Of a stretch of 64,000 nt of DNA, positions 23,816 through 36,449 are shown piece after piece; position 1 is the stretch's first letter, and each line of letters opens with the position of its first letter. The notes under the pieces were generated by a model. It saw only the letters and a program-made list of their open reading frames with translations. It did not search any database and was not told the origin of the DNA. The stretch comes from Siphonodentalium dalli (taxonomy: Eukaryota; Mollusca; Scaphopoda; Gadilida; Siphonodentaliidae): NCBI GenBank assembly GCA_032622095.1, contig CP136069.1, forward strand, positions 154,493,043 to 154,557,042, given 5' to 3'. The translations under genes and the position numbers were made by a program.

Positions 23816-24469
23816 TAGAACAACATGTGGCATTTTTATAGCGCTTAACCAGAAAGTTTCTCTGATTGTACAGTCGGGGGCGTTACCTCTGCCCAGCGGT
23901 GCACTTGTATATGAGTGTGAAGCTGTGAGCAGAAAACCTGAACATATCCAAACTACCAATGTCCGATAAGTGTGGCATTTTATAAGTGTAGACAAATCTT
24001 TCCAAAGTTCCATAAGTGTACCTACCGGTACATACATGTTGTAAAATTGTGGGCAGCGTTCCCAAACATTTTAAAACAAACATGACATTTGGATCTTATT
24101 CCCCATTTCTTATTCTCAAAAATGTCTCTTTTGGCCGATTTGATGGTATGGGTGGGTGGCCCACCCCAAATACCCCATAGCAACACCCCACCCCACCATC
24201 ACCCAGGGGAGTACGTACCACCCCGAGGGGGTGAAAATGGGGTATGGACCATTTTCGAGAACGGTAAGCCGTAAGGATTTCGGCCGATTTGACGGCATGG
24301 GTGGGTGGCTCACCCCAAATTCCCTAGAAACACATCGACTCTACCCCCTCCCCAGCCATCACTCCAACCATCCACACAATGATGTAAACTGAATTCTCAC
24401 TTCACTGTCAGTACAGTGTCGGTTTTATGACCGTATTTGCAGATGCAGACTGGCTATTGGTGAATAAGT
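23816..24469. other. Intronic DNA with a duplicated GC-rich segment
   Basis: Two direct copies of a segment containing 'ggccgatttga.gg.atggg' and 'tgggtggc.caccccaaat' lie near 24132-24175 and 24282-24322. Nothing else was recognised. Confidence 0.45.
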
Positions 24470-24935
24470 TAGATTAGCTAACTTTTAGCTAGGTGGAATT
24501 TTAATGTAATTTGTTTGTGTTAAATTAGCTAGATTCTAGTTAAGTTCACTATATGTGTCTCAATTCTAAGTTGGATTAGCTACTTTTCAGCTAGGTGCAG
24601 TTTTCGAAAATTTGTCTGTGTCAAAATAGCCAAATTCTAGCACAGAATGATATTTTCTATGTTGAATTAGCTAACTTCTAGCATATTGGAACATCCTTGG
24701 GGCCAAACATTCAATCAAGCTAAAAACTAACTAATATGTTAGCTAAGTTCTAGCATATATTATTAGCTAAGTTCTAGCTACACTAGATATTAACTAAAGT
24801 TTTAGCTAGGTTTCAGTGTAATTCTTAGCTATTATTTAGTATAGCTAAATTATAGCTAACAGGTTAGTGTATTTTTAGTACAATTATTAGCTAACATCTA
24901 GTTTAACTAGAAACATTAGTGTAGCTAAATTTTGG
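24470..24935 (+). repeat. TAGCTA-rich periodic tract, second copy
   Basis: TTAGCTAA, CTAGCTA and TTCTAGCATA words recur at spacings near multiples of 11, less regularly than at 15241. The tract directly adjoins the left arm of the palindromic transposon, mirroring the arrangement at 14711-14740. Confidence 0.7.
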
Positions 24936-25433
24936 TAGGGGTTGACTGTTATATGTTGTTCTAAGACGTTTGAATATTTTGCATTCCGTACTTTCGAACG
25001 AATTGTGACAAGAGCCACTATACACAGAACATATGTGGTAATTTATACTGAACATGTTTGACATTTAACCCAATTTATGCCAAAAAATACCAAAAAATGC
25101 GAATTTGATAAATTATTGCGGTTTTAAATCGCAGAAAGTGAAGTATGCCGGAAATATATCCTCCAAATTGTTTAGACAGTTGTCTCTAAATGTAATTTTA
25201 ATCTGATTCCAAAAAATAATGTTGGCAACTCGATAAATAATTATTTCTTACCTAAAATATTAATGACAATTCAACATGGCCGATATAATAAACAGTTAAA
25301 AATTCGAAAATCATCAGTAAATTAGAGCTTCACAGTAATATTATGAAACTGGTTCATCAACACCAAAAATCCGACACAATTTACCATCATATTTCCAAAA
25401 ATTGTCACAAAAAAACCTTATTTATTATTGAAG

Positions 25434-26685
25434 TCAGTTCCACAATTGTAGAGTAGTGTGCAGGGTAACTCTCATTTTCTGCATGTGCATGCACCTTGCT
25501 GTTACACACCCCTTCTTGCACCCACATTTGATTATATCGAGACAATGAGTCATGATTTTGGAATGGGTTCTAGTGACATCATGGTTTGATCTAATCGAAC
25601 ATTTTCTTCTTTCCATCCATTGTCGAAGGGTCCGGTAATGTTTGCACAGGAATGGTTGCTTGTTCCAAAATAAAACCTGGTAGTTTGTTCTCAAAATGTG
25701 GTAATGAAATGAGTCACTGGTTGGTTAAAGCTTTTCAGGAGATTCAGTCCGAGGGAAATCCTGAATCTTGCATACAACATGCATACAAAATGTTCAGCAC
25801 TTTCAATTGTAACCCTTTAATAGTTCACAACATTCCTGGTTAATATTTAGACACCCCATATATGAACGCAGTTGGATCACACCCTTTAAAACATGAAACG
25901 CAAGAATATAGTTCAGAGCTTTGCTCGGTTTTTGGGTGGCAAAATCACTGATTGGTATAATTTTATAGTTTTGGAAGTTCCAGCCATCATGAAATCATCA
26001 CAATCTGCAGGAAGTTTGTCTAGGTAACCAAGCAATAACAATAGAACATCGATGTCCCTACTTATCACAATAACTAGTTTCAGATTGCACCCCATGCTGG
26101 CATCAAGTGAATGAAGGATAAGTCTAGAGTCTAGTATCAGCACCTTCATGATTAGACTCTAACCCTTTCATGTCGGTTCCATCTACCGAACAATCTACTC
26201 TGCAATCTTCTGAGAACCCGCCTGCAACAACGGTAACAAGTTCTCTAGACAAGAAACTATTCGAATCAGACTTGTTACATAAAAATGAAACTTTTCCAAT
26301 TTTGTAGGATGGGGACATCACGAATTGTTATTGTCCTTCGGATCAATGGTACATTGCGACTTCTTCTCGATCTGATGGCAGTCTTTATATATTTATCCCA
26401 GTATATGTCGACCACTACACCATTCCTGAAAAAGCCTTTGTCCTTCTTCAATACGCATACTGTGACTACATCGGCCAAATCTCCAAATGTATTTACTTTT
26501 TCCGGTTTACCTGTGGCCACAATAAGGGCCTGGCCATCAATGACAAGACCTGCACGAGGAGATGGTGTCATTGTTGTTATGCAGGATACTTTCTCGATCA
26601 GAGCGTCACTAAGCATTGTTTTGTTTCCAGTTCGAGGGTGTTTTATTTGTCTCGCATATTGCAATTGGAACATGCATGAGTTCAT
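25434..26685 (-). pseudogene. Transposon-associated gene, left-arm copy, frameshifted
   Basis: Fragments in order along the minus strand cover 26685-26275, 26321-26124, 26149-25913 and 25694-25434, with frame changes between them. The middle fragments contain SNHEGADTRL, continued in another frame by LILHSLDASMG, and then the hydrophobic VIVISRDIDVLLLLL. The last fragment ends in IIKCGCKKGCVTARC, a cysteine pattern like a CXC (tesmin/TSO1-type) tail. A HE-ADTR block followed by a DTDV-like block and a terminal CXC-like cluster is a combination I associate with an uncharacterised transposon-linked family in cnidarians and molluscs. That link is from memory and unchecked. Frame changes and an early loss of the cysteine cluster make it non-functional. 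Confidence 0.55.
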
Positions 26686-26787
26686 ATTGTAAAACAGATC
26701 GCAGTGTATTACATCGTCTTGTAGAAGTTGTAGTTGCCTTTCGTGCCGACAGGGCAGTCAACGTGCCAACAATGACACTATCTCCCC

Positions 26788-27950
26788 ATGGGGTGCAATC
26801 TGAAACAATATATTGTGGTAAGTGGGGACGTCGATATTCTAGTGTTATTGCTTGGTTACCAACTTACCAAGACACATTTCCTCCTGCAGATTGTGATGTA
26901 TTCATGATGGCTGGAACTTCCATAAGCCCTACAATTATACCCATCAGGGATGTTGCCACCCAAATATCGAGCAAAGCTATATTCTTGCGTTTATGCTTTA
27001 ACCCTTTACCCAACAGAACGGCCCTGTGCCAATGCATTCTCTTATATATGCGAGTCGACCATAGGTCGCCTCGCATATATCAGAGAATGCATTGGCTTAA
27101 CACATTAAAAATTATAAAATTGTTAAAGAATGTAAGAAAAAATGGTAAAAAGTGTTAAAAAAAGATTTTTTTTAGGCCAATGCATTCTCTTATATATGCG
27201 AGGCGACCTATGGTCGACTCGCATATATAAGAGAAAGCATTGGCACAGGGCATAACTGTAACTATCACAATGTGGTCAAGGAGCCGGTTCCAATTATATC
27301 CATATTTGTATGGTTCTATTGAGACAGACCGAAGATATTTTAGGCTGTTGAAGCTTTATTTGGCCGGTTTTGGCCGGTTTGTTGGCGAAAGGGTTAACGG
27401 GGTGTGCTTCAACTTCGTTCATATATGGGGTTCTATAAAACGATCCGCATGGAAGATTTACCTGGAATGTTGTGAACTCTCAAAGGGTATAGGTAATATT
27501 GCAATATCCACTGAAACAATTTTGTATGGAAGTTGAATGGAGTTTCCAATGCAAAACTCAACAATGCAAGATTCAGGATTTTCCTCGGACTGAATTTCCT
27601 GAAAAGCTTCCACCAACCAGTTACTCATTTCATCATCACCTTTTGAGAACAAACTACCAGGTTTTAGTTTGGAAACAAGCAACCATTCCTGTGTAAACTT
27701 TACCATTCGAGTATGGGATGGAAAGACGAAAATATTCGATTAGATCCAACCATGATGTCACTAGAACCCATTCCAAAAGCATGTCTCGAAATAATCAAAT
27801 ATGGCTGCAAGAAGGGGTGTATAACAGTAAGGTGTACGTGCAGAAAACAGAGTTATCCTGCACACCACTCTGCAATTGTGGAACTGACTGCAATAATATA
27901 TAAGGCTTTTTTGTTACCGTTTTTGGCTATATGATGGCAAATTGTGTCGC
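26788..27950 (+). pseudogene. Transposon-associated gene, right-arm copy, MITE-split
   Basis: This is the mirror copy of the left-arm gene. Positions 26788-26995 encode a fragment parallel to the DTDV-like block (ADCDVFMMAGTS). Coding similarity resumes after the MITE and finishes near 27713-27903 with IIKYGCKKGCITVRCTC and a following CNCGTDCNN in another frame. Compared with the left arm it keeps more of the cysteine-rich tail. Frameshifts and the 392-bp insertion inactivate it. Confidence 0.5.
27002..27393. mobile_element. piggyBac-like MITE, copy 1
   Basis: The element is flanked by TTAA at 26998-27001 and 27394-27397. Its termini are CCCTTTACCCAACA at the left and a near-inverse (gttggcgaaaggg) at the right. 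TTAA duplication with CCC-initial termini is diagnostic of piggyBac. Inside is a long stem built of 'ccaatgcattctct.atatatgcgag' and its inverse, repeated on both sides of an AT-rich loop. The left arm of the host transposon, near 25885, retains the uninterrupted site around TTTTAAA. Confidence 0.85.
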
Positions 27951-28912
27951 ATTGGGTGTTGATAAACCAGTTTCATAATATTACTGATGATTTTCGAATT
28001 TTTAATTGATTATTATATCGGCCATTTTGAATTGTCATTTTAGGTCAGAAATAATTATTTGTCGGTTTGCCAACATTGTGTTTTGAAATCAGATTACAAA
28101 TTACATTTAGAAACAACTGCCTAAACCATTTGAAGGATATATTTCTGTCATACTTCACTTTCTGTCATTTAAGACCGCAATATTTTATAAAATTTGCGTT
28201 TTTGTCATGTTTTGGGCATAAATGGGTTTAAATGTCAAACATGTTCACCTTAAATTACGACATATGTTCTGTGTATAATGTCTCTTGTCACAATTCGTTC
28301 GAAAGTACGGAAATGCATAATATTCAAACGCCTTGGAACAACACATAACAGTAAACGAAAATTTAGACTTTGTTCTGATGGCGGCCATTTTGAATTGTCA
28401 GTTTAGGTCAGAAATAATTATTTGTCGAGTTGCCAACATTGTTTTGGAATCAGATTACATTTAGACACAACTGTCTATACCATTTGAAGGATGTGTTGCC
28501 AGCATACTTCACATTCTGCCACTTAAGACCGTAATAATGTATAAAATTTGCGTTTTTTGTCATTTTTTGGGCATAAATGGGGTTAAATGTCAAACATGTT
28601 CACGTTAAATTGCCACATATGTTCTGTGTATACTTCTTCTTGTTCTATTTCATTCGAAAATACGGAAATACTCAATATTCGAACGTCTTAGAGTAACACA
28701 AAACAACAAACGTAAAGTTGGCTTTGTTTTGATGGCGGCCGTTTTGAATTGCCATTTTTGACCAGAAATGATAATTTGTCTACTTGCCAACATTGGTTTT
28801 TGTTTGAAATCAGCCTAAAAACATCTTTAGAAACAATTCCCAAAAGCTTCTGAAAGAAAAATGCCCGCACCTTCGTTTCTAGAGGCTTTTTTAGATTTTC
28901 GAACCTGACCAT

Positions 28913-29551
28913 CTTGAATGATCATATGATATACAATTCAATATATATTAGTTATATTTAAGTTTTGAAGAGTGACAAAACCGCGTAGTGTTCAGTTGAA
29001 GCCCGAAGCACAGTATGCATACGCTAACATATGCGTTTCGTGTCTATTAATGTGTTAATATAATTCATATAATTATAGGGAGTGGAGGGTTGGAATTTTT
29101 CATCTACCTCAAGGCATGGAAAGTCAAGTAAAAAGGCATAAGAGATTACCTCCCTTGATTTGCTTAGGCTTATAATCCGTTTCAGAAAAAGTCCTCCCAC
29201 ATACAATTACCCTGTTTGACAATAAATGCCAAACAAAGACAATTGAGCATCCATGCAACGCGATTATGTGCTCCACTACATTCAACGGAAAATATGCGTC
29301 AAATAAACTAATTTGAGTCGAGGGTGCATGCTGAATTCACAGGCCTTCCGAAGGCTTTCTCATTGTATCATCTGATATGTACACATTTATATCCTCAATA
29401 AATTGTGTTCATCCAAGTTACTCAAACCAATGAAGAGAAATTACATAGTCATCGCATATATATCATGGTTTAATGTGTGCATGTTCTAGTGTCTCAGTCT
29501 GAACTGTTTAATCCTACCATTAACGCGTGAGATATATAAATATAACGCATA
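28913..29551. other. Intronic DNA, nothing recognised
   Basis: No repeat copy or exon was identified between the palindromic transposon and the nested MITE/foldback complex. Confidence 0.4.
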
Positions 29552-29620
29552 AGTGTACGTTCAGACGACCACGATACAATCGTAAGCGGAAAGATTTCCG
29601 TCGTAGAAAGTAACCGGTAG

Positions 29621-32600
29621 TAGTTGGGGAGCCCGCATATGTTCTATTTACACCTTTGCGTACAAAAGGTTTGACCCTCTAAAGTTGGAACCAATAATGG
29701 AACATTCTGAAAAACCGATTTCTTAAGTTGCGCATTCCTGGGGTTTAGGGGCAGCTGAACCCCAAAAAGTGCCAAAAATCACTTCTATTTACACTTCCGC
29801 GTACATCGATGAATTTTGGTTTGATGATACTCCTAAGTGTACTGATTAAGAAAACACAACTTAAGAAAGGGATTTTCCTGGGGTTTTCAGATAAGAAAGG
29901 GGGTCCCATGCTGAACCCCAAAACGTGATTTTTCACTTTTTTTTACACTTTCGCGTACATCCATAATTTTTGGTCTCAAAGTACTTTGATATATACAAAT
30001 TATAAAAACACAACTTAAGAAGCAACTTTACCTGGGGTTTTAAGATAAGCAGGGGGTCATCGGGTCACCCCTCAAAACGTAAAAAAACACTTTTATTTAC
30101 ATGATTGCATTTCTCCAACGTGTGTGTATGTGAGTACACCCCTGGAACGTTGCACTATTACAACCAATACATCCCTAAATCGATACGATCAACTTAAGAA
30201 ATATATATTCATGTTTTTTTCTGATAAGAACGAGATTTGTTACCCCCCCCCCCCCCCCCCACAACACAATCCATTTTCTAGAACTATAAGTGAGCCAGTT
30301 TTATGAAAATTATAGCGGGAAAATCTAGTAAAATGTATACAAATGTATATATTTTCGTGAAGCTAAGACATAATGACACTTTTTTGGGCCAAAATTGAAA
30401 CTCACCATCCAAGATGGCCGCCAAAATGTTTTTTATATTAACTGATCATTGGAGCAATTAAATATGCAATTATTGGGGTCCTAACCTCTTCCGATCCCTC
30501 AAAAATTCGATTTTACAGAACGCAGTATAAAATTTTACAAAAAATCACAATTGGGATTCTAGTCATATCTCAACAAATGAAAAGAACATTGTAATGTAAG
30601 TGAGGCATATCATTACCTATGAATATTCAAAATCTCTGGAACCATAAATCTTACCTTGGCTCAAAATGGCTGCGACAATGGCCGCTAAAATATGGAAAAT
30701 GGTAAATATTGCCCCAGGGTGTCCTGCAATCGCTTAGAAGTTGTGGTTGATGTACACAATTGGCTAATATGTTTTCTATACCTTGCATACTAACATGTCT
30801 GATGACATAAATATCGGCAAGAATTCACTTTTCAGGGTTCGACCATTTGTTCAAGTAAAATGTAACTATCTTTGGATTGAAAGGTGTTTATTGTTTTGGT
30901 CTATCTTAAATGTGTCACACTACGGTGTTTATAGACTAAATTGCTCAAGATGGCTTCCAAATGGCAACCAAATTTGTAAAAAGTAAAAAGTTAACATATC
31001 CCGAACATTATTCTCTGCGTTATCAGAAAAAAGTGGCAAATTGTGACTCACTTGGTTATTGTACGTGTTAGTTATAATGTAATTAACTGACAACTACGTT
31101 CTATTATGTTTGTCCCAGTTCCGTATGGGGCATGACAAATTCATTTTAAAGTTGCAGTATGGAATTTTGCGGAGAAACATATTATTGAAAGGAAATGGGC
31201 AGAACTTTGAGACTGAACTGAGATGAACCATGATATGTGGGTATTCTGGCCCATTATGATAAAGATTTATCAACTGGATACAGGGTGGAAGCCAAGATGG
31301 TAGCCAGGGAGTTATGATCATAGATGAGGATAATAGGTATACAGGGAGTTATTGTATGGTCATGAATGATGTGTGAGTATATAGGGAGTGCCCTGTTGGT
31401 AACGGTGGGACGTATATTTATATATGTTGTGGATGTGTTATCATTGGTGGTGTATGGGGAGTAGATTTATTATCATGGATGGCGTGTATGAGTATAGCAA
31501 GTATGGAACTTATGAGTGGTCGTATGTGCGGATATTTGTATATCTGGAAGGGCTCACCATTGGTGATGTGCATATGTATACCTGGATTGACTCCATGGTC
31601 ATGGGTATGGCGAATAGGTATACATGTAGTGGATGTATGGTCCATGGTGAGGTGAATATGTATACAATGAGTGACTGTATGATCGTGAATGTAGTGAATA
31701 TGTATACATATAGTGACTATACGGTCGGGTGTAGGTGTATACCTGGTGTTCATGCATGGTGACGCGTGGCTGTGTCGTCATTTGTGGTATGTACGGGTAT
31801 AACCAAGTATGGCTGTATGATCAGGTGTACTAGTACATGTACGTGTATAAAGTGGGTGACTATGTTGTCATTTGTGTGGTGTTTATGTACATATGGAGTG
31901 ACTGGGGTAATGGGTGGGTTGTACATGTGTACCTTGGGTGGCGATCGCTTTCCACAATAACTCAAGGATATGTTAATCAATAGAGAGGTCATGTCATATC
32001 GTGGAAAGCGATAGCCACCCATTATCACACAGTCATTACATATACACATAAACACCACAGACATAACAATATAGTTACCCACTGTATACATGTACACCTG
32101 ACCCATGCCCACGGGTGACAATACAGCCACGCGTCACAATGCAGGCACACCGGGTATACTCCTAAACATGACCCATAACCATATATATAGTCACTCCATG
32201 TATACCCATTCCTCTCACCATTGGCCATAAGGTCATCCATCCCCTGTATACCTATTCTCCAAACGCATGGTCAAATGGACAATCAATATATACATCAACA
32301 CCACAACAATGACCATAAAGTCATTCCGGTATACATATGCACATCACCAATGGCCATATAGCCACTCGCTTCATACACATACCCTCACCCATGTTACCTA
32401 GTATACTCCTTCACCTGACCTATGGCCATACAGTCATCCCGTGTGTACCTATTCAAAACAGTCATACACGATCATGGTCAATCATTGTATTCATATTCAC
32501 TCCAACAGTGGCCATGTCAATCCCTGTATCCCTATTTGTCACACCATAGCCGAATAGCCACTCAAGATATACTAATACACCCCAGCCATGTCAGTATAGT

Positions 32601-35538
32601 CACTCCATGTATGCATATGCACCTCATCCATGGCCATATAGCCACTCGCTATATACACATATCCCTCGCCCATGACAATAAAGCAACACGTGTGTACTGG
32701 TATAACCTAACACATGACGATACAGACACGAGTCACCAAACAGGAACACCAGGTACATGTATACTCATACGCCTGTCATCCCCTGTATAGATGTTCATTA
32801 CATTTATGATCATACAGTCACTACTTGTATACCTACATGAACTCATCTCACCATTAACCATACAGTCACTACCTGTATACCTATTCGACACACATAGTCA
32901 TATAACCACTCGATATACATATGCAGCCCACCTAGACCATAGATTCACTCCAGGTATACATGTAACCCTCACTAATGGCCATTCAGCCCTTCCAGATATA
33001 CAAAAAAAACCCACACATACGACCACTCAAACAATCCATACTTGCATATACACACCACACATGACAATTCAGCAATTCACTGTATAATCATACACGCCAT
33101 CCATGATAATACAGCTAAGCCCTATACACCCACCAATGATAACACATCCACGATATATATAAATATACATCCCACCCGTTACCACAAGGACACTCCCTAT
33201 GTACCCACACGCTCGATAATGTCCACCCAGCTTACTCCAGATATTCATATTCAATCATTACCGTACAGTCATTCCGTGTATACCTATACACATTACCCGT
33301 AACCATAAAATCACTACCTATTTATCCACACACCCCATCCATGATCATACAGACAACACATGTACATCCCACCCATGACCTTACAGTCACTCCATATATA
33401 CATAATCAACACATAGATGACCATGTAGCTATATCCATACACCACACCAATGACCATACAGGCACACCGGATGCACCCGTACTGGATATACACAATCATA
33501 CACCATACAGTCACTCCATGCATACCGATTCACCTCACCCTGACCATGACCTCTCCCTGTATACCTAGATGCATCTTACCATGAACAACCCACTTATAAC
33601 CATATAGTCACTCATTGTATACCTACTCACATCAGTCATGACATACAATAACTCCCTGTATACCTATTCATCTCACATATGATCACAGAGTAACTCCCTG
33701 GCTACGATCTTGGCATCCACAATGTATCCTGTAGACACTTTTTTATCATAATGGACCAGAATAGCCAAAGATTATGGTCCATCTCAGTTCTGTCTCTAAG
33801 TTCTGCCCATTTCCTTTCAATAAATATGGCCAAAATCACAAAAGAGGTTCTCGGCAAAATTACATACTTTAAAATGAATTTGTCATGCCCCATACGGAAC
33901 TGGGACAACTGGGAATAGAACATGTAGTTGTCAGTTAATTAACTAACACGTATAATAACCAAGTGAGTCACAATTTGCTACCTTTTCGGATAATGCAGAG
34001 AATATTCGGGATATATGTAAAAAATTAGCATTTTACAAATTTGGTTGCCATTTTGGAAATCATCTTGAGCAATTTGGTCTATAAACACCGTAGTGTGACA
34101 CATTTAAGATAGACCAAAATAATAAACACCTTTCAATCCAAAGATAGTTATATTTTACCTGAAAAATTGGTCCAAACCTGAAAACTGAATTTTTGCCAAT
34201 ATTTATGTCAAGTTTTTTAGAGAAAAGTCCTATATTTTTGACGATGTCAGTGGTGAAAATAGTAACAATTAACCATGGTGCATCAGACATGTTAGTATTC
34301 AATGTATAGAATGCAGAATGGCCAATTTTATACATCAACACAACATGTAAGCGATTGCAGGACACGCTGGTGTAATATTTACCATTTTCCATATTTTGGA
34401 AAGTAAGAATTTTGGTTCCAGTGATTTGGAATATGCATAGGTAATGATATGCATCACTCACATTACAAAGTTCTGTTTATTTCTTATTGAAATATGACTG
34501 GAATCCCAATGGTGATTTTTTTTGGTGAAATTTTATACCGCATTCTGTACAATCAAATTTTTGAGGGATCGGAAGGGGTTAGGACCCCAATAATTGCATA
34601 TTTAATTGCTCCAATGATCAGTTAATATACAAAACATAAAATAAAGTTGCATTACTCAACCAGTTCCAAACAGCATGAATTGATCTAGAAGATATTTGTG
34701 AAAAAATGTCATATTTTCAACTTCAGGCAGCCATTTTGGTGGCCATCTTGGATGGTGAGTTTCAATTTTGCCCAAAAAAGTGTCATTATGTCTTAGCTTA
34801 ACGAAAATATATACATTTGTATACATTTTACCAGATTTTCTCGCTATAATTTTCATAAAACTGGCTCACTTATAGTTCTAGAAAATGGATCGTGTTGTGG
34901 GGGGGGGGGGGGGGGGTAACAAGTCTCGTTCTTATCAGAAAAAGACATGAATATATATTTCTTAAGTTGATCGTATCGATTTAGGGATGTATTGGTTGTA
35001 ATAGTGCAACGTTCCAGGGGTGTACGCACATACACACACGTTGGACGAATGCAATCATGTAAATAAAAGTGATTTTTTACGTTTTGATGGGTGACCCGAT
35101 GACCCCCTTCTTATCTTAAAACCCCAGGAAAAGTTGCTTCTTAAGTTGTGTTTTTATAATTAGTATATATCAAAGTACTTTGAGACCAAAAATTATGGAT
35201 GTACGCGAAAGTGTAAACAAAAGTGAAAAATCACGTTTTGGGGTTCAGCATGGGACCCCCTTTCTTATCTGAAAACCCCATGAAAATCCCTTTCTTAAGT
35301 TGTGTTTTCTTAATCAGTACACTTAGGAGTATCATCAAACCAAAATTCATCGATGTACGCGGAAGTGTAAATAGAAGTGATTTTTGGCACTTTTGGGGGT
35401 CAGCTGCCCCTAAAACCCCAGGAATGCGCAACTTAAGAAATCGGTTTTTCAGAATGTTCCATTATTGGTACCAACTTTAGGGGGTCAAACCTTTTGTACG
35501 CAAAAGTGTAAATAGAACATACGCGGGCTCCCTAACTA
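29621..35538. mobile_element. Foldback element, copy 2, 5.9 kb palindrome
   Basis: The arms of about 1.7-1.9 kb (29621-31310 and 33700-35538) match base for base in reverse complement over long stretches, down to mirrored C19 and G18 runs at 30242 and 34900. The termini read TAGTT(G/A)GGGAGCCCGC. TAG lies on each side and may be a 3-bp duplication. The centre is filled with about 42-bp tandem repeats that also reverse orientation at about 31980. No transposase is visible. Open frames within the arms occur in mirrored pairs and are not genes. The overall design resembles foldback (FB/TU-type) transposons. Confidence 0.75.
31320..33700. repeat. Inverted minisatellite core of foldback copy 2
   Basis: Units of about 42 bp ('gtatac..attcacctcacc' plus 'catgaccatacagtcactc') run in reverse orientation from 31320 to 31935 and forward from about 32020 to 33700. 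The junction is a hairpin: 'ggtggcgatcgctttccac' at 31938 pairs with 'gtggaaagcgatagccacc' at 32002. The two sides differ in length (about 0.6 and 1.7 kb). The same array occurs alone in copy 1. Confidence 0.8.
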
Positions 35539-35841
35539 TAGGTCGATTGCGCATGCTCACGTCAAAATCGTAGGTAATAAAATAATATCAAGCGGTGTTT
35601 GTTTTTAGATGCGAAATCGTGGCGTATCCTTGGCTACCTCCACTTGCGACGTAATCGCAGCCGTGTGTACGTAAATATCGTAGCAGGAAATGGTCGTATA
35701 GGGTAGTCAATCACATGCTTTAGAACAACCTACGATATCATAATGCACGTGACATCGCAATCGACTGAACAAACTATCCACGATATCGTCGAGCCCGATT
35801 CCTCCACTTACGATTGTATCGTGGTCGACTGAACGTACACT

Positions 35842-36445
35842 AATGCGGCACCGTAAATCGTCCAAATTATGACTTCACATGTAGTCAAGTGCCCTCTTCT
35901 CATGGCACGGTGTATGCGTATACGCTCATCGAGCCCACCATTATGTTATATATAAATCTTAAAGTGATGTGAAACACCCCGGTATAAGGTGATCAAATAG
36001 AAATGAAGAATAATCTTGTTCAAAGTAGTAATTTTTGGAAATATTATATCCAAATTGACAACACACACTGTCATTCTTATATATTAAATAATTGCAATGA
36101 CTCGCGGTGGCGAAATCGTTTTCGTTAGTTTATCGCCGATAGAGCGTCCCGAATCGAGTAGTAACTATTTACAATTGAGCGTTATTCAGCCGATGTTTTC
36201 TATGGAGTGGCACGGTCGATTTTCTTCAGATTTTCTGAGACATTAGTGGAATCTTACATCTATCCAGAATGGCATAGTGCCCGAGTACTATCTTATCAGT
36301 TCCACGCACCCGAACAAGTACTTAATATGTCTTCAATAGTGAACACTGACCACGAACACAGCATGATGATTATATATACTGACAAAAGAACGGGGGTATT
36401 CAGACATTAAACACAAAATAAAAAAATAAATAAAAAGCGGTTCAT
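35842..36445. other. Intronic DNA, nothing recognised
   Basis: No exon or repeat family was recognised. Confidence 0.4.
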
Positions 36446-36449
36446 TTAA

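Larger units (their letters stand above)
24945..28912. mobile_element. Large palindromic DNA transposon, degenerate
   Basis: Arms of more than 1.1 kb face each other. Positions 24945-26109 match 26788-28340 in reverse complement, and the right arm has an extra copy of its outer repeat (28365-28912). A loop of about 680 bp (26110-26787) separates the arms. Both arms carry the same broken gene in opposite orientations. The right arm is interrupted by a piggyBac-like MITE. Outer sub-repeats match 13940-14711. The transposon superfamily could not be named from sequence alone. Confidence 0.65.
29552..35841. mobile_element. Older MITE (AGTGTACGTTCAG termini) hosting a foldback element
   Basis: The outer ends match in inverted orientation over about 35 bases (AGTGTACGTTCAG, then 'cgaccacgatacaatcgtaag'). 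After removal of the internal foldback element the host is about 0.37 kb and non-coding, so it is a MITE. Its own target duplication is unclear. Confidence 0.65.

Noticed and set aside
26616..27158. 180-residue plus-strand open frame.
   Set aside because: It runs from loop sequence through a degenerate gene fragment into the MITE terminus, so it is a chance fusion.
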